A stretch of 36,422 nucleotides of DNA from a virus. Below, piece by piece: positions 1-8,700 of this stretch. Within the stretch, counting starts at the first letter, position 1. Every line of letters begins with the position of its first letter. The notes beneath the pieces were generated by a model. That model was not told where the DNA came from. It did no database searches and saw only the letters and a program-made list of their open reading frames with translations. The translations under genes were made by a program, and so were the position numbers. Location of the stretch: positions 1 through 36,422 of IMG/VR virus record IMGVR_UViG_3300030419_001946; one strand, given 5' to 3'.

Positions 1-1233
1 TAAGTGCTGAGTGAGAGTGCCCCCAATATCGCTGAGAGCGCTACCCACGACGATAACACAGCCGGTGAAAGATGTTGCAGTCGTTCCGGTATATCGAAAG
101 ACATCACCACTGGTATCTACACATACACCCGCCTTAGCGAAGCCACTGGTAGAATCCACATTGATTGTAGTTGAGTCAAGGCTACTGAAAGTTGCAGTGT
201 TCACCTGAGTTTGTGACAGTGTGACACTACTGTCTGTCACAACTACCGAACATGTCTCTCCACCTTTTACGGCTCTCATGCTCGTCAACTTGACAATGCC
301 TGTTCCGTAATCTGCATTAGCAGAAGCAAGGAACTCATTGTGAACAGCGACGTTACTTGTTGAGCCTTCAAGAGTAAATGCAGATGCAAACTCTACTGCT
401 GCTTTACTAACTCGGTCTTCCTTGTTGATGAGGTCAGCGAGATTTTGTGCAGTAGTTGTAGCGTCAAAATCAGCACGCCACTGTCCAGTGCCAGTGCCAG
501 CAGTGAGAGTAGCAGCAGTTCCATTACCGGGAGAGAGAACAATAGAACCACTGATGGCTCTCACATCATCCGGTATCTGAATACGTGCTTCTGCTCCACA
601 GATGTCACGATAGTCATCACCTTGCCATAGTTCGATGCGCAACATTTGCTGAACATTGCGGAAAAGAAGTGGGGTTGTGCCGACATAATCTGTGTAATAT
701 CGTCGGCGATACGGCTTGTATGTGTCAAAATTGATGTATTCTGCACTCACAAGGTAGGGTCGCCAAGCATTATGTGTGATATTATCTATCTTATCCTGAG
801 TTTCCTTGATACGAGCCTCAACAATCGCCTTCGTCATACCACGCTGTCTTCCCACTGCTCCATTGGAAAATGAAGATGTATTCTGGACATACGCATTGTC
901 TGCTGCTTGATAATCAGCATGAGTAAACGACCCAGTGAATGCGAGTTTCACACCACTTGCTCCACCGTTGGAAATAGCAGTGATGGTTTTCTCCAATCCA
1001 AGAGGGTCAGCATCACTGTAAATGAGGATGGTATCTCCAACTTCAAATCCTATTGTGCGGTAATCTGCGCCAGTAACATAGACGCCGTCAGAAACAGAAT
1101 CAGCAGCGACAAGCACAGCGTCTTGAGGACCAATAGCAAGGAAGTCAGCAACTTTTTGAGCAGTGGTATAGACAATTGCATCAGGGTCGAGAGGCCGTGT
1201 TTCAGGCTCGCCGGGACTAAAGACAATTGGCAT
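1..1233 (-). CDS. Virion structural protein, C-terminus cut by window edge
   Basis: An open frame of 411 codons begins at an ATG with an excellent ribosome site (AAGGAGTAG directly before ATG) and runs off the left edge without a stop. The protein opens MPIVFSPGEPETRPLDPD and has early segments rich in Val, Asp and Gly, then a YKPYRRRYYTDYVG stretch and a Thr/Ser/Gly-rich, beta-type C-terminal half. There are no membrane segments. It lies at the downstream end of the head cluster, after small decoration- and connector-like genes, so a head-completion, neck or tail-associated role is inferred. No family is recognised and the true length is unknown. Confidence 0.8.
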   Translation of the reverse strand, partial: MPIVFSPGEPETRPLDPDAIVYTTAQKVADFLAIGPQDAVLVAADSVSDGVYVTGADYRTIGFEVGDTILIYSDADPLGLEKTITAISNGGASGVKLAFTGSFTHADYQAADNAYVQNTSSFSNGAVGRQRGMTKAIVEARIKETQDKIDNITHNAWRPYLVSAEYINFDTYKPYRRRYYTDYVGTTPLLFRNVQQMLRIELWQGDDYRDICGAEARIQIPDDVRAISGSIVLSPGNGTAATLTAGTGTGQWRADFDATTTAQNLADLINKEDRVSKAAVEFASAFTLEGSTSNVAVHNEFLASANADYGTGIVKLTSMRAVKGGETCSVVVTDSSVTLSQTQVNTATFSSLDSTTINVDSTSGFAKAGVCVDTSGDVFRYTGTTATSFTGCVIVVGSALSDIGGTLTQHL

Positions 1234-1246
1234 CTACTCCTTCACC

Positions 1247-1459
1247 TCATGAACTCATCAAACAATCGCTACACATACCCGCATTCCTAATCATATACAA
1301 TTCATCTTCTTGTTCACGGTAAATGCCTTTTGCACATTTAGGACAGTGGGTATCAAAATGTTCTCCTTGCCAATCAAAATACCCAAGAGGTGCTGGATTA
1401 CCATCTTCGTCATAGGTATTACTCTTGATAATTTTCCATGCTTTTTCAAATGCAGTCAT
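1247..1459 (-). CDS. 70-aa zinc-ribbon protein with N-terminal AWxxIK tag
   Basis: The small protein starts MTAFEKAWKIIKSNTYDEDG, which is the recurrent AWxxLK peptide of this virus with Trp at residue 8. Behind it is a compact zinc-binding domain with two CxxC pairs (CPKC and CSDC). Its ATG overlaps the stop of the upstream zinc-ribbon gene by four bases. The tag plus downstream sequence (TYDEDGNPAP) resembles the first tag of the 352-aa protein at the far right (TYDDGSPIAG), which suggests common descent of tag and linker. Function unknown. A virion-associated nucleic-acid- or protein-binding accessory is an inference. Confidence 0.8.
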   Translation of the reverse strand: MTAFEKAWKIIKSNTYDEDGNPAPLGYFDWQGEHFDTHCPKCAKGIYREQEDELYMIRNAGMCSDCLMSS

Positions 1460-1755
1460 TCTCTCGCCTCCTCATCTCGGTGACCGAGGTTGTATTCCAT
1501 GGGGCGCTTACATGCACCACATGTTTCTCGCCATAAGAAGTGGAGCATACCGCAGTGTTGACAGCGTGTTCCTTTACCGATGTTAAGGATGTCAGCAGCC
1601 TCACTGTTTCGATTGCGTTGTTCACTTACAACGCCCTGTAGAGGACGGTCTTCGTCAGCAATAGCACCGAGGTCAAGGTTGACATCCGAACGAATAGCCT
1701 GTTTTTGCATACGCTCGATGTCTGAAAACTCAATTGTATGAAGTTCCAAACCCAT
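1456..1755 (-). CDS. 99-aa zinc-ribbon protein
   Basis: The C-terminal half carries a four-cysteine ribbon (CQHCGMLHFLWRETCGACKRP, with pairs CxxC and CxxC about 12 residues apart). The N-terminal half is acidic and helical (EFSDIERMQKQAIRSDVNLDLG), of the kind that binds another virion component. I chose the ATG at 1755; a GTG three codons upstream (1764) is possible. The gene overlaps the next one by ATGA and follows a 57-aa gene, within the late structural operon. Zinc ribbons of this kind in phage head regions often sit in small head-completion or regulatory proteins, but no family is recognised. Confidence 0.75.
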   Translation of the reverse strand: MGLELHTIEFSDIERMQKQAIRSDVNLDLGAIADEDRPLQGVVSEQRNRNSEAADILNIGKGTRCQHCGMLHFLWRETCGACKRPMEYNLGHRDEEARE

Positions 1756-1770
1756 GCATACCACTCACTC

Positions 1771-1944
1771 TCAACTTGTAGTCACTATGATGTAGATGTT
1801 CCCAAGCACTGTATGCGGGTCACAAGATACACAAGTGTTACTCGCGATAGCATCGCTAATTGCTGTAGCAATTGCGGTCCTCGCTGTAGAGTCAGCAAAA
1901 TCCTTTGGCGGATAAGGGCCAAGAATAGTCACTGACTTTGCCAT
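1771..1944 (-). CDS. 57-aa small structural-operon protein
   Basis: This is a short frame (57 codons) starting MAKSVTILGPYPPKDF, with a purine-rich ribosome site (GGTGATTAG before ATG). It fills an otherwise empty gap between two structural genes on the same strand, with spacing of 13 bases upstream and 15 downstream. The sequence alternates Ala/Thr/Ile residues (ARTAIATAISDAIAS) and ends in a short hydrophobic strand (NIYIIVTTS). It could be a small decoration or connector subunit. No family is recognised. Support is from context, start signal and lack of any competing gene. Confidence 0.65.
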   Translation of the reverse strand: MAKSVTILGPYPPKDFADSTARTAIATAISDAIASNTCVSCDPHTVLGNIYIIVTTS

Positions 1945-1957
1945 CTAATCACCGCCC

Positions 1958-2272
1958 TCAAGAGCGGCGACCAATCGCAAGGAAAGTTCCACCAGCGGTA
2001 TCCATACCAGCAAAGGGTGGGTTGACCGTAATAGTGGAGCCACTGAAGGTGAAGGTGTCATGAAGACCACCGCTCACAGCAGCGTAGGAAGTGCCATTAG
2101 CGATGTCAACGTCCTGATGCTTTACTTGTGCAATCGCGGAGTTCACAATCGCTGCATCAATGCTTACAAGAAGACCACTCAGGTCAATACTTGTGTCAGT
2201 CGCGGCGTATGAGCCTGTTACAATCATTCGGTCACCAAAATAGGTAGGTCGGGTGTCAATAGTTACTGCCAT
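1958..2272 (-). CDS. 104-aa beta-rich structural protein
   Basis: The protein starts MAVTIDTRPTYFGDRMIVTGSY and is dominated by Thr/Ser/Val/Gly strands, with a last segment TFSGSTITVNPPFAG. There is no signal peptide or transmembrane helix. The MAVT start is shared with the 135-aa gene two positions upstream, so the two may be distantly related decoration-type subunits. Position soon after the major capsid gene in the same operon supports a head decoration or stabilisation role, which is inference. Confidence 0.75.
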   Translation of the reverse strand: MAVTIDTRPTYFGDRMIVTGSYAATDTSIDLSGLLVSIDAAIVNSAIAQVKHQDVDIANGTSYAAVSGGLHDTFTFSGSTITVNPPFAGMDTAGGTFLAIGRRS

Positions 2273-2277
2273 TCAAA

Positions 2278-2664
2278 TCACTCTTCTTCTTCTGCGGACT
2301 CGGCTACGAGTTCTTCTGTCTCTGCCACTCCGTCGGGACTCATAACGGTTGCGACGAGTTCGAGTAGTGTGGACTTGGTTGCATAGCCCTTGGGCTTGAT
2401 GTCATAAGTAGCCAACCAGCCTTGAATATCCTTACGGGACCATTTCTCATCAGGGATTCCATCTCCGCCAAGGTCTTCAGACCTCTCTTCTGCTTCTGAT
2501 GCAGTCCAACCTTCAATGCGGAAGTTAATCTCATCAAGGCGAGGGTGGTAATGGTCGAGCCAAGCGGATGTCACTTCCACCGGGCGGTTCTGTTCCCAAT
2601 CAGGCATCTTAGGGTCTGTAGCCCGACGCACATGAGAGCGACCGATGTAAGTCACTATAGGCAT
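2278..2664 (-). CDS. 128-aa protein with SAP/HeH-like motif
   Basis: The N-terminal region is short and basic (MPIVTYIGRSHVRRATDP). The middle carries a helix-extension-helix pattern of the LEM/HeH/SAP kind at roughly residues 78-112 (RKDIQGWLATYDIKPKGYATKSTLLELV), and the tail is very acidic (ETEELVAESAEEEE). Such motifs in tailed-virus head operons occur in small connector or DNA-associated proteins. The gene follows the 135-aa decoration-like gene by 11 bases. A head-completion or DNA-contacting structural role is inferred. The domain assignment is by eye. Confidence 0.75.
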   Translation of the reverse strand: MPIVTYIGRSHVRRATDPKMPDWEQNRPVEVTSAWLDHYHPRLDEINFRIEGWTASEAEERSEDLGGDGIPDEKWSRKDIQGWLATYDIKPKGYATKSTLLELVATVMSPDGVAETEELVAESAEEEE

Positions 2665-2675
2665 TTATTATCACC

Positions 2676-3083
2676 TTAAGCGACTATAGCCATGAAGTGC
2701 GTCTGACTGTTTAGAGTGCCTTCTGCTTGCATGACGATTGTCGCTGTTCCAATACCTGCGTCAACAGTCAAAGATTTTCCTGCTACACCTGAACCTCCGA
2801 CAACGATTGCTACAATTTTACTTGCATCTCCGCCAACGGTGAACTCATTGTTGTCTTCTACTAAGGTAAAAGTTCCCACAACTAACTTCAATCCTGCTGT
2901 TGCGTCGGTTGTATTGGAGTTCTTTGCTTGAAATCCATCAAGAGCACCGGGGTATGAACTTGCTGCTGCTCCACCGTCTAGCCATGCAGTGTCGTCCGTT
3001 GGACTTCCTGCGTATAGGTCTAATTCGAATGTGACAGCCATTACGCCGCCACTGCCTGTTGTTCTGCTAAATGTTACTGCCAT
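2676..3083 (-). CDS. Probable head decoration protein (135 aa)
   Basis: This beta-rich protein contains only Ala, Gly, Thr, Ser and Val-dense segments (for example VVGTFTLVEDNNEFTVGG). It starts MAVTFSRTTGSGG and repeats MAVTF at residue 15. It immediately follows the major capsid gene and shares with it a 20-nt identical initiation region (GGAGATGATGAAAAATGGCA), suggesting matched high expression. Size and position fit a capsid decoration or stabilising protein of HK97-type heads. Function is inferred from context. Confidence 0.75.
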   Translation of the reverse strand: MAVTFSRTTGSGGVMAVTFELDLYAGSPTDDTAWLDGGAAASSYPGALDGFQAKNSNTTDATAGLKLVVGTFTLVEDNNEFTVGGDASKIVAIVVGGSGVAGKSLTVDAGIGTATIVMQAEGTLNSQTHFMAIVA

Positions 3084-3097
3084 TTTTCATCATCTCC
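3078..3097 (-). promoter_or_regulatory. Strong ribosome-binding region, copy 2
   Basis: On the minus strand the 20 nt GGAGATGATGAAAAATGGCA span the Shine-Dalgarno and start codon of the 135-aa decoration-like gene. The same 20 nt precede the major capsid gene at 4286-4305. It fixes the start of both genes and points to a shared high-output translation signal. Confidence 0.7.
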
Positions 3098-3118
3098 GTA
3101 TTGTTCTTGTTATCTCCA

Positions 3119-4291
3119 TCAGGACAAGTCCCGAATACTCCCCTGTGCGCGGAAGAAGGTAGTCCATACCTCGCCCATGGTTCGGTATAGCCCTTCCTGA
3201 CCGAGACGGTTGATAGCGAACGGGTCGCCTGTCTCGATACCGGACTCGAAGTATTGAGTCGGGATTGCCGTGGAGAAGTATAGGTAGTCCGTGTCGAGGA
3301 AGTAAACTCGGCTGATGCCGTCCTTCTCAACGTCCTTCGATGGAATGATTGGGACACCGTTGTAGGTAGCGACGATGAATCCGGCTTCGATACCGGGAAC
3401 ACCCTTTACACCGTTGTAGGTTGGTGTAACGCGCTTCTCTTCCATGAATCGCTGCTGTGCCTGTAGCAACTGCTGTAGGCGCATTAGAGTATCATAGCCA
3501 GTGAGCATAACCTTGGGGTTGCCACCAAGTTCCCACATGCGCTGGAACACATCATCCAGTTGGTCGAGGGAGAAAGTTCTGCGGTTGGCTGAATCTTGGT
3601 CGGTGCCACAGTTCACGACAGCGTTGGACCATGAGTTTGCACTTCGGTCAATGCTGTAGATGTCGAGGTCACTTGCACCACAGTGGTCTGCGGATGCTGA
3701 ACCAGTTTCCATGGAAGTAGTTCCACCGGAGGAGCCACCGTCGTTTCCAGTGATTCGGTCAAGGGACTCGAAGTTGTTTCCTGCGGTTGTGTCAGAGTCC
3801 GTGAGGAGCATCTTGTTGACCATCTCAGCATGGTGCTTACCCATTTCTTCCTTGAGGACAGAGCGGATGTCACCAAGACCATCGTCCTTGTCAGCAAGGA
3901 AGATAGCGACTTCGCTCATGTCGAAGGAATGAGCGATGGTCTTAGGCTTTGCAGCCACGTGCTGGAAGACAGGCTTAACTGTCTCTGGTAGAGTGCCGTT
4001 TTCAGCAAGACCACCATGAAGAACACCAGCGTTAGGCTTCTCCGTGATGACGCGCCAACCCGAGCGGTCCCAAGGACGCTTAGGTAGGATTGAGAAAGCG
4101 TTGAACTCTTGGTTCAACTGGCTCCAGACCTTGCGGCCATAGATTGCTTGGTAGGTTCCAGCGGTGGTTGATAGCATTGGGCTGTCAGCCTTCAACAACT
4201 CACTACCGGTGTAGGAATATCCCATTGCATTACCAGCGCCATAGTAGTAGCGCTCCATGTCAGTAACTGTTCGAACGTAATTTCGTGCCAT
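3119..4291 (-). CDS. Probable major capsid protein (HK97-fold type)
   Basis: This 390-aa soluble protein lies directly downstream of the protease-scaffold gene and upstream of a decoration-like gene, the canonical position of a major capsid protein. It begins MARNYVRTVTDMERYYYGAG. It contains an extended-loop-like segment with Trp/Arg (KRPWDRSGWRVITEKPN, about residues 70-86), a helical stretch (about residues 125-160) and a C-terminal Gly/Thr/Tyr-rich part (YFLDTDYLYFSTAIPTQYF). The start is fixed by AAGGAG and ATG in a 20-nt initiation region shared with the next gene. The fold is inferred from gene order and size. No cleavage site can be placed with confidence. Confidence 0.8.
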   Translation of the reverse strand: MARNYVRTVTDMERYYYGAGNAMGYSYTGSELLKADSPMLSTTAGTYQAIYGRKVWSQLNQEFNAFSILPKRPWDRSGWRVITEKPNAGVLHGGLAENGTLPETVKPVFQHVAAKPKTIAHSFDMSEVAIFLADKDDGLGDIRSVLKEEMGKHHAEMVNKMLLTDSDTTAGNNFESLDRITGNDGGSSGGTTSMETGSASADHCGASDLDIYSIDRSANSWSNAVVNCGTDQDSANRRTFSLDQLDDVFQRMWELGGNPKVMLTGYDTLMRLQQLLQAQQRFMEEKRVTPTYNGVKGVPGIEAGFIVATYNGVPIIPSKDVEKDGISRVYFLDTDYLYFSTAIPTQYFESGIETGDPFAINRLGQEGLYRTMGEVWTTFFRAQGSIRDLS

Positions 4292-4305
4292 TTTTCATCA
4301 TCTCC
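4286..4305 (-). promoter_or_regulatory. Strong ribosome-binding region, copy 1
   Basis: The minus-strand sequence GGAGATGATGAAAAATGGCA, preceded by AATAA, gives the major capsid gene a full AAGGAG Shine-Dalgarno. It is identical over 20 nt to the region before the 135-aa gene (3078-3097). Confidence 0.7.
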
Positions 4306-4322
4306 TTATTTTTTTTAATCAT

Positions 4323-5714
4323 TCACTCGTCTCGGAAGACGCTCCCTGCGAGTTGGTGGACCTCGTCCCAAGACATGTTTGCGAGGTCAACCGTTGAAGG
4401 AACCTCGATGTTTGGGGAGGAATCGGACTTAGCAATCGTTGAACCAGATGCGCCAATGTTGTCAATGCGCTCATTTAGAGCGTCAAGAGCCTTCATGACC
4501 TCACCGAGAGGACCACGGGCATCGAAATCAGCAGCAGCAGCCTTCTGTAGTTCAGCATGAGTTTCTGATTGGAAACGGTCTTCAAAGTGCTTCTCAAGGT
4601 TGCCCTTGTAAGCCTGCTCTGCGCGAGCAGCCTTGTAGACCTCGTATGCGGCTTCTAACTGAGATGCGTCAACGGCGTCAGCGGTGATGAAATCACTCTT
4701 CTCAACCTTGCCGCCACCACGAGTTAGACCCGCACGAGCAAGAGCGTTAGTGGAAGGTGAGCCACCTTCTTGAGCGCGACCCTTTACCTGAGCGGCGAAG
4801 TAAGATGCACCGTCACCGATGGCTTCCGGCGTGGAGCCGAGGTTAGCCTTAGCGACATCATCGAAGTGAGCGCGAGCACCAGCAGTGTCAACACCAGCGG
4901 ACTTGAGAGTGTTCTCCATCCAGTCGAGGTATTCTGCGGTGATAACATCGGAATACTCGGACTTCTTCTTGTCGTCGTCGTCCTTGTCTTCTTTCTCATC
5001 CTTGGATTCATCCTTGGATTCATCTTTCGACTCTTTCTTAGCAGCAGCAAGTTGCGGGGGCAACTCTCCCTTCTCCATTGAGTCCAGTCGTCCTTCGAGG
5101 CGTTCGAGAACGCTACTCATTTGTTCCATTACATCGTCAGTCATTTTACTCACCTTGTTGTTATCCTTGTCTTCTTTTAGGATTCTAAATGTTGCTTCCG
5201 GGTTAATTCCCTTTTCGCAGATTGTCACTTCATGAAGTTCGAGTTTAGATATTTCTTGATAGGAACCGTGCGTGTTATCGCTTTTGTTGACTCGCTTGAA
5301 TGCTTGTCCTCCGATACTAAAACCACGTAGGTTTCCTTTTCGAACTTCTGCTGCTACCTCCCTTGCTTTTTCTATATCGTTTCTTAATTGGACTACAACA
5401 AACATTCCCGCGTCGTCTACTTCGCTTTTCCACATTCTCCCGTTGCTGTCCGTATAGTTTGGAATTACTTCTCCTACTTGTATATTTGAATGAGCGAGTT
5501 GGACATTTCTAAACTTCGGGTCTGTCATGAACTTCTTGAAGGCGTCCTTCAGAGCCGAGCGTGTAATCAAATCTCCCTGCTTGTCAACGAGTTCAACAGA
5601 AGCATATCCAGCAACGACGAGGTCAGACCCCGCCTTGAGGAGTTCAATGCCATGTTGTATAGGTTGTCGAAGCACACTAATCCCAGCAAGGGGCTGTTCA
5701 TCTATATGAACCAA
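4323..5714 (-). CDS. Prohead protease fused to scaffold domain
   Basis: Residues about 25-180 match the HK97 (U35) prohead protease pattern: VAGYASVELVDKQGDLI strand, LAHSN with the candidate catalytic His at residue 75, and LRGFSIGG with the candidate Ser at 133, then an EVTICEKGINPEA strand. Residues about 190-460 form a highly charged, Lys/Asp/Glu/Ser coiled-coil scaffold (KESKDESKDE repeats around 225-250), as in protease-scaffold fusions that mature capsids and then remove the core. The C-terminus (MSWDEVHQLAG) is shared with the 109-aa coiled-coil protein at 11978-12307. The start is TTG, supported by AGGGGTGA six bases upstream. The next gene is the major capsid protein. Confidence 0.85.
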   Translation of the reverse strand: MVHIDEQPLAGISVLRQPIQHGIELLKAGSDLVVAGYASVELVDKQGDLITRSALKDAFKKFMTDPKFRNVQLAHSNIQVGEVIPNYTDSNGRMWKSEVDDAGMFVVVQLRNDIEKAREVAAEVRKGNLRGFSIGGQAFKRVNKSDNTHGSYQEISKLELHEVTICEKGINPEATFRILKEDKDNNKVSKMTDDVMEQMSSVLERLEGRLDSMEKGELPPQLAAAKKESKDESKDESKDEKEDKDDDDKKKSEYSDVITAEYLDWMENTLKSAGVDTAGARAHFDDVAKANLGSTPEAIGDGASYFAAQVKGRAQEGGSPSTNALARAGLTRGGGKVEKSDFITADAVDASQLEAAYEVYKAARAEQAYKGNLEKHFEDRFQSETHAELQKAAAADFDARGPLGEVMKALDALNERIDNIGASGSTIAKSDSSPNIEVPSTVDLANMSWDEVHQLAGSVFRDE

Positions 5715-5720
5715 ACGCAG

Positions 5721-8700
5721 TCACCCCTCTGGCTCCTCAATCTCCATTTCGTTGGACTGCTCTAACATTTTGCGCTTTTTTCGGGCCGCTGGGTATTCCT
5801 CTTCAGGGTCTTCCGTTGGCCTCTCTAACATGTCCCAATCAGGCTGTGTTTGCTCACCTTGAACCTCAGTTGGTCCACGAGGTGATTCAACACCGTCACC
5901 AAAAAGACCGACACCCTGAGCACTGGTTCGCCCAGTCATCTTTTCTTTACTGATTCGCTCAGTTAAGTCAGCAATTCGACTGAGCATGTCTGCCATCTTC
6001 TTCTGCTCTTCAGGCTTCAAGATGGTTTCATCATCATCAGAATCAATGATTCCTGCTGATTCTTCCTCAGATTGTTCACGATGTTTAGGATTAGTCATAG
6101 TTCTAACACGCTCTAACTTCTTGGAAATCATGACACCTGCCACATCGTGCCAAATGGGACGAATGCTTTCAGCGAGTTGAATCGCATAGTCGGACTTCAT
6201 CAGAGGAGAAAGCAGGGCTTGAGGCTCATGGACCCAATATCCATTTCGAGTCATGGTCATCTTGTAGACCACATCATCAATACCATCAAAGGAAAGAGTC
6301 ATCTTCCCATCAGCCATTTCGATGTCATAATGCACAGGAATGATTGGATGTGACTTGGCAAGAAGGCTGAGAGATTCAAGGCTTGCTGGACTCTCTATAT
6401 TACTACCCGCGCGTATAGTATTAGGGGTGACATCATAAATGAGGCGTCCTGAACGCTTCTTTTCCTTAACACCCGAAACTGAGACGCGAACAATATCTCC
6501 TTCTTCAAACGGTTTAGGACTCTTCACAGTCCCAACATCGAGATATGTCTCTCCATCGAACTTCACCCCTCTGTTTCCGAGGTCATCCTCATCCACAGGC
6601 CCAGCACCAAGACGATAGGTAAACGGACCTTTTCCGCGAACATCGAGGATTATGAGAGCGATGTCCTTGTTCCTCCTGAGCATAAACCACTTTGGATGCC
6701 TTCGCTCTCCCTTCATGTATGTGGATTTACCATCACGGAGTAGAAGGCGGGGGTTTTCTTCAGACAATCTCTCCACGGCTGCTTCAAGACCTCCCTCATC
6801 AGTCACAACTGTGTCATCAGGAGACGGAATGTGTGCATTCTCATACGAATCAAACTGCCCACGAAGTAATTTCAAACGCTCAGGGGTGCTTAAATCACTG
6901 ACATTTGTGCCATCATAGTCAAGAATATCGAAGATGTAAATGTGATTTGGTCGCTTAATTGCATCAACAACGAAATCCTTCTCTGTCAACTTTTTGAGAT
7001 GCTTCTTTGTTCTACCCCTAATAGCAACATCATCTGCGTTTGAATCATAAGCAGAAATATCATCCCCGTCACGAGTGATAATGATGCGCTGTCCTTCAGG
7101 ATAAGCAGAAACCACCCAATCACCAGTGAAACCACGAAACGAATCGAGATTTTTGACGGAGAAAAGACGGTGCATTGGGAGAAGAGGAGGCGGTCTTGCC
7201 TCATCTTCTTTGTAAAGTAAGTCAGGATTCATCAACGTCATTAGGTCTTCACTCCTCAAGATTATATCATCATTAGGCCGTTGACCCATCATGTTCGCAC
7301 GAGAAATGTAATTCATAGTGCTGAGTGGTTGCCATTGTTGTTGACGCCATAAAGCGGCCTTTTCTTCACCATGTAGTTCCGCCATAATTCCGTGAGGGAC
7401 ACTGTGAAGCAACTCATTTTGGGTCTTGAAACCAATGACCGGTTGACCATTTTCAATTTCCCAACCAACAGGTGAGCGACCCGGATAACCAAAATCCATG
7501 GCAGACGTTGAACCCCACATATCCTGCACAGTGTGATGCTGCCCTGTTGTTGCTGGGCCAACAGGGAACGTGCCCCACCCTGCCTCTGTTGCTGTTCCCC
7601 CTGAATAGATTTGACCTTCCTCTTCCTCCCCGTGAGCCACAATCAAATCATGGAGCGTTGAACGGATTCTATTTTTTGTAGCCTTGATGTTAGGATTCTT
7701 TGCTGTGCCTCTCATTGCATTTCCATATACACTCTCTTGTCTTTGTGACATTTCAACAGGCGTCAGTGGGATATGAGTTAGATTGTTTATCTCACTTGCT
7801 TTCTCGTTACGGCGTATGATAGAAGGTATGAATGAAAGAGGACGCTCGTAACGGTCCTTTAGTTCATTTGCCTTCTGTTTAATCGTCCCACGCTGTTGCT
7901 TTACATAGTCAGTAAAAGCGTCTTGGTGGTTTTCAATTGAGGCGTCGTGAAACGCCATGCTCCCCCTTGGAGTCAAAGGGACACCAGTGCTATGCACCGC
8001 AGAATTGGTCATGACTCTTACTGGACCAATAGTTCTTGCATGGTCAAGAAGACGTTCTATCATGTCGTTGTGATACTCATCATTTGGAAGACCGAGATTT
8101 TGAAGAACAGTGATTGAGTTACTCTCAGGAAGAACCTCGACACCAAATCGTTTTACGATATTTCCCACTCTTGCATGCGGGTCAATGACATTACCTTCAG
8201 AAGAGAAAATCTCACTCGCACTTTTCTTTTCGACTTCTTTCCCACCATATGAGTGAGTGAAAATACCATCTTGTGGGTCTGCCATTCTCAAAACTCGCCC
8301 AGCGTCTGCTAAGGCCCTTGCTGAAATACTCCAGAAACCAGCAGGGTCTTGTTCAGGGTCAGGCATCTTGTCAGAAGGGACCATGGCAAGTAATCGCCTT
8401 GCCATTTCAATGTGTGCAGCATTATCAGCGGCATCTTTCTTATCTATATTCTCAAACTCTGCAAGTCGTTGTTTGTTAGTATACACATCACCGTATTGCT
8501 CAGAATGCTCATATTCTCGTAGGCTTTGCTCAATGGACTCTATTTCCTCCCCTCGCTCTTCCATCCTTCCAATAAGAGTGGGGTCTATCTCCCCTCGCTC
8601 TTTCATTTCTTCCAATTTTTCACTATCTTCATCCTGTAAAGCCATGAGATTAGTTATATTCTCCATATTCGTTTCATAATCAAAGTCACCGGATACATCT

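Noticed and set aside
907-1290. Plus-strand open frame of about 127 codons
   Set aside because: It lies antisense to the real left-edge virion gene and its neighbour, has no ribosome site and no recognisable domain.
3660-3675. GAGGTCAC inside the capsid gene as a regulatory site
   Set aside because: It lies inside coding sequence and is explained by codon choice for Val/Thr-Ser.
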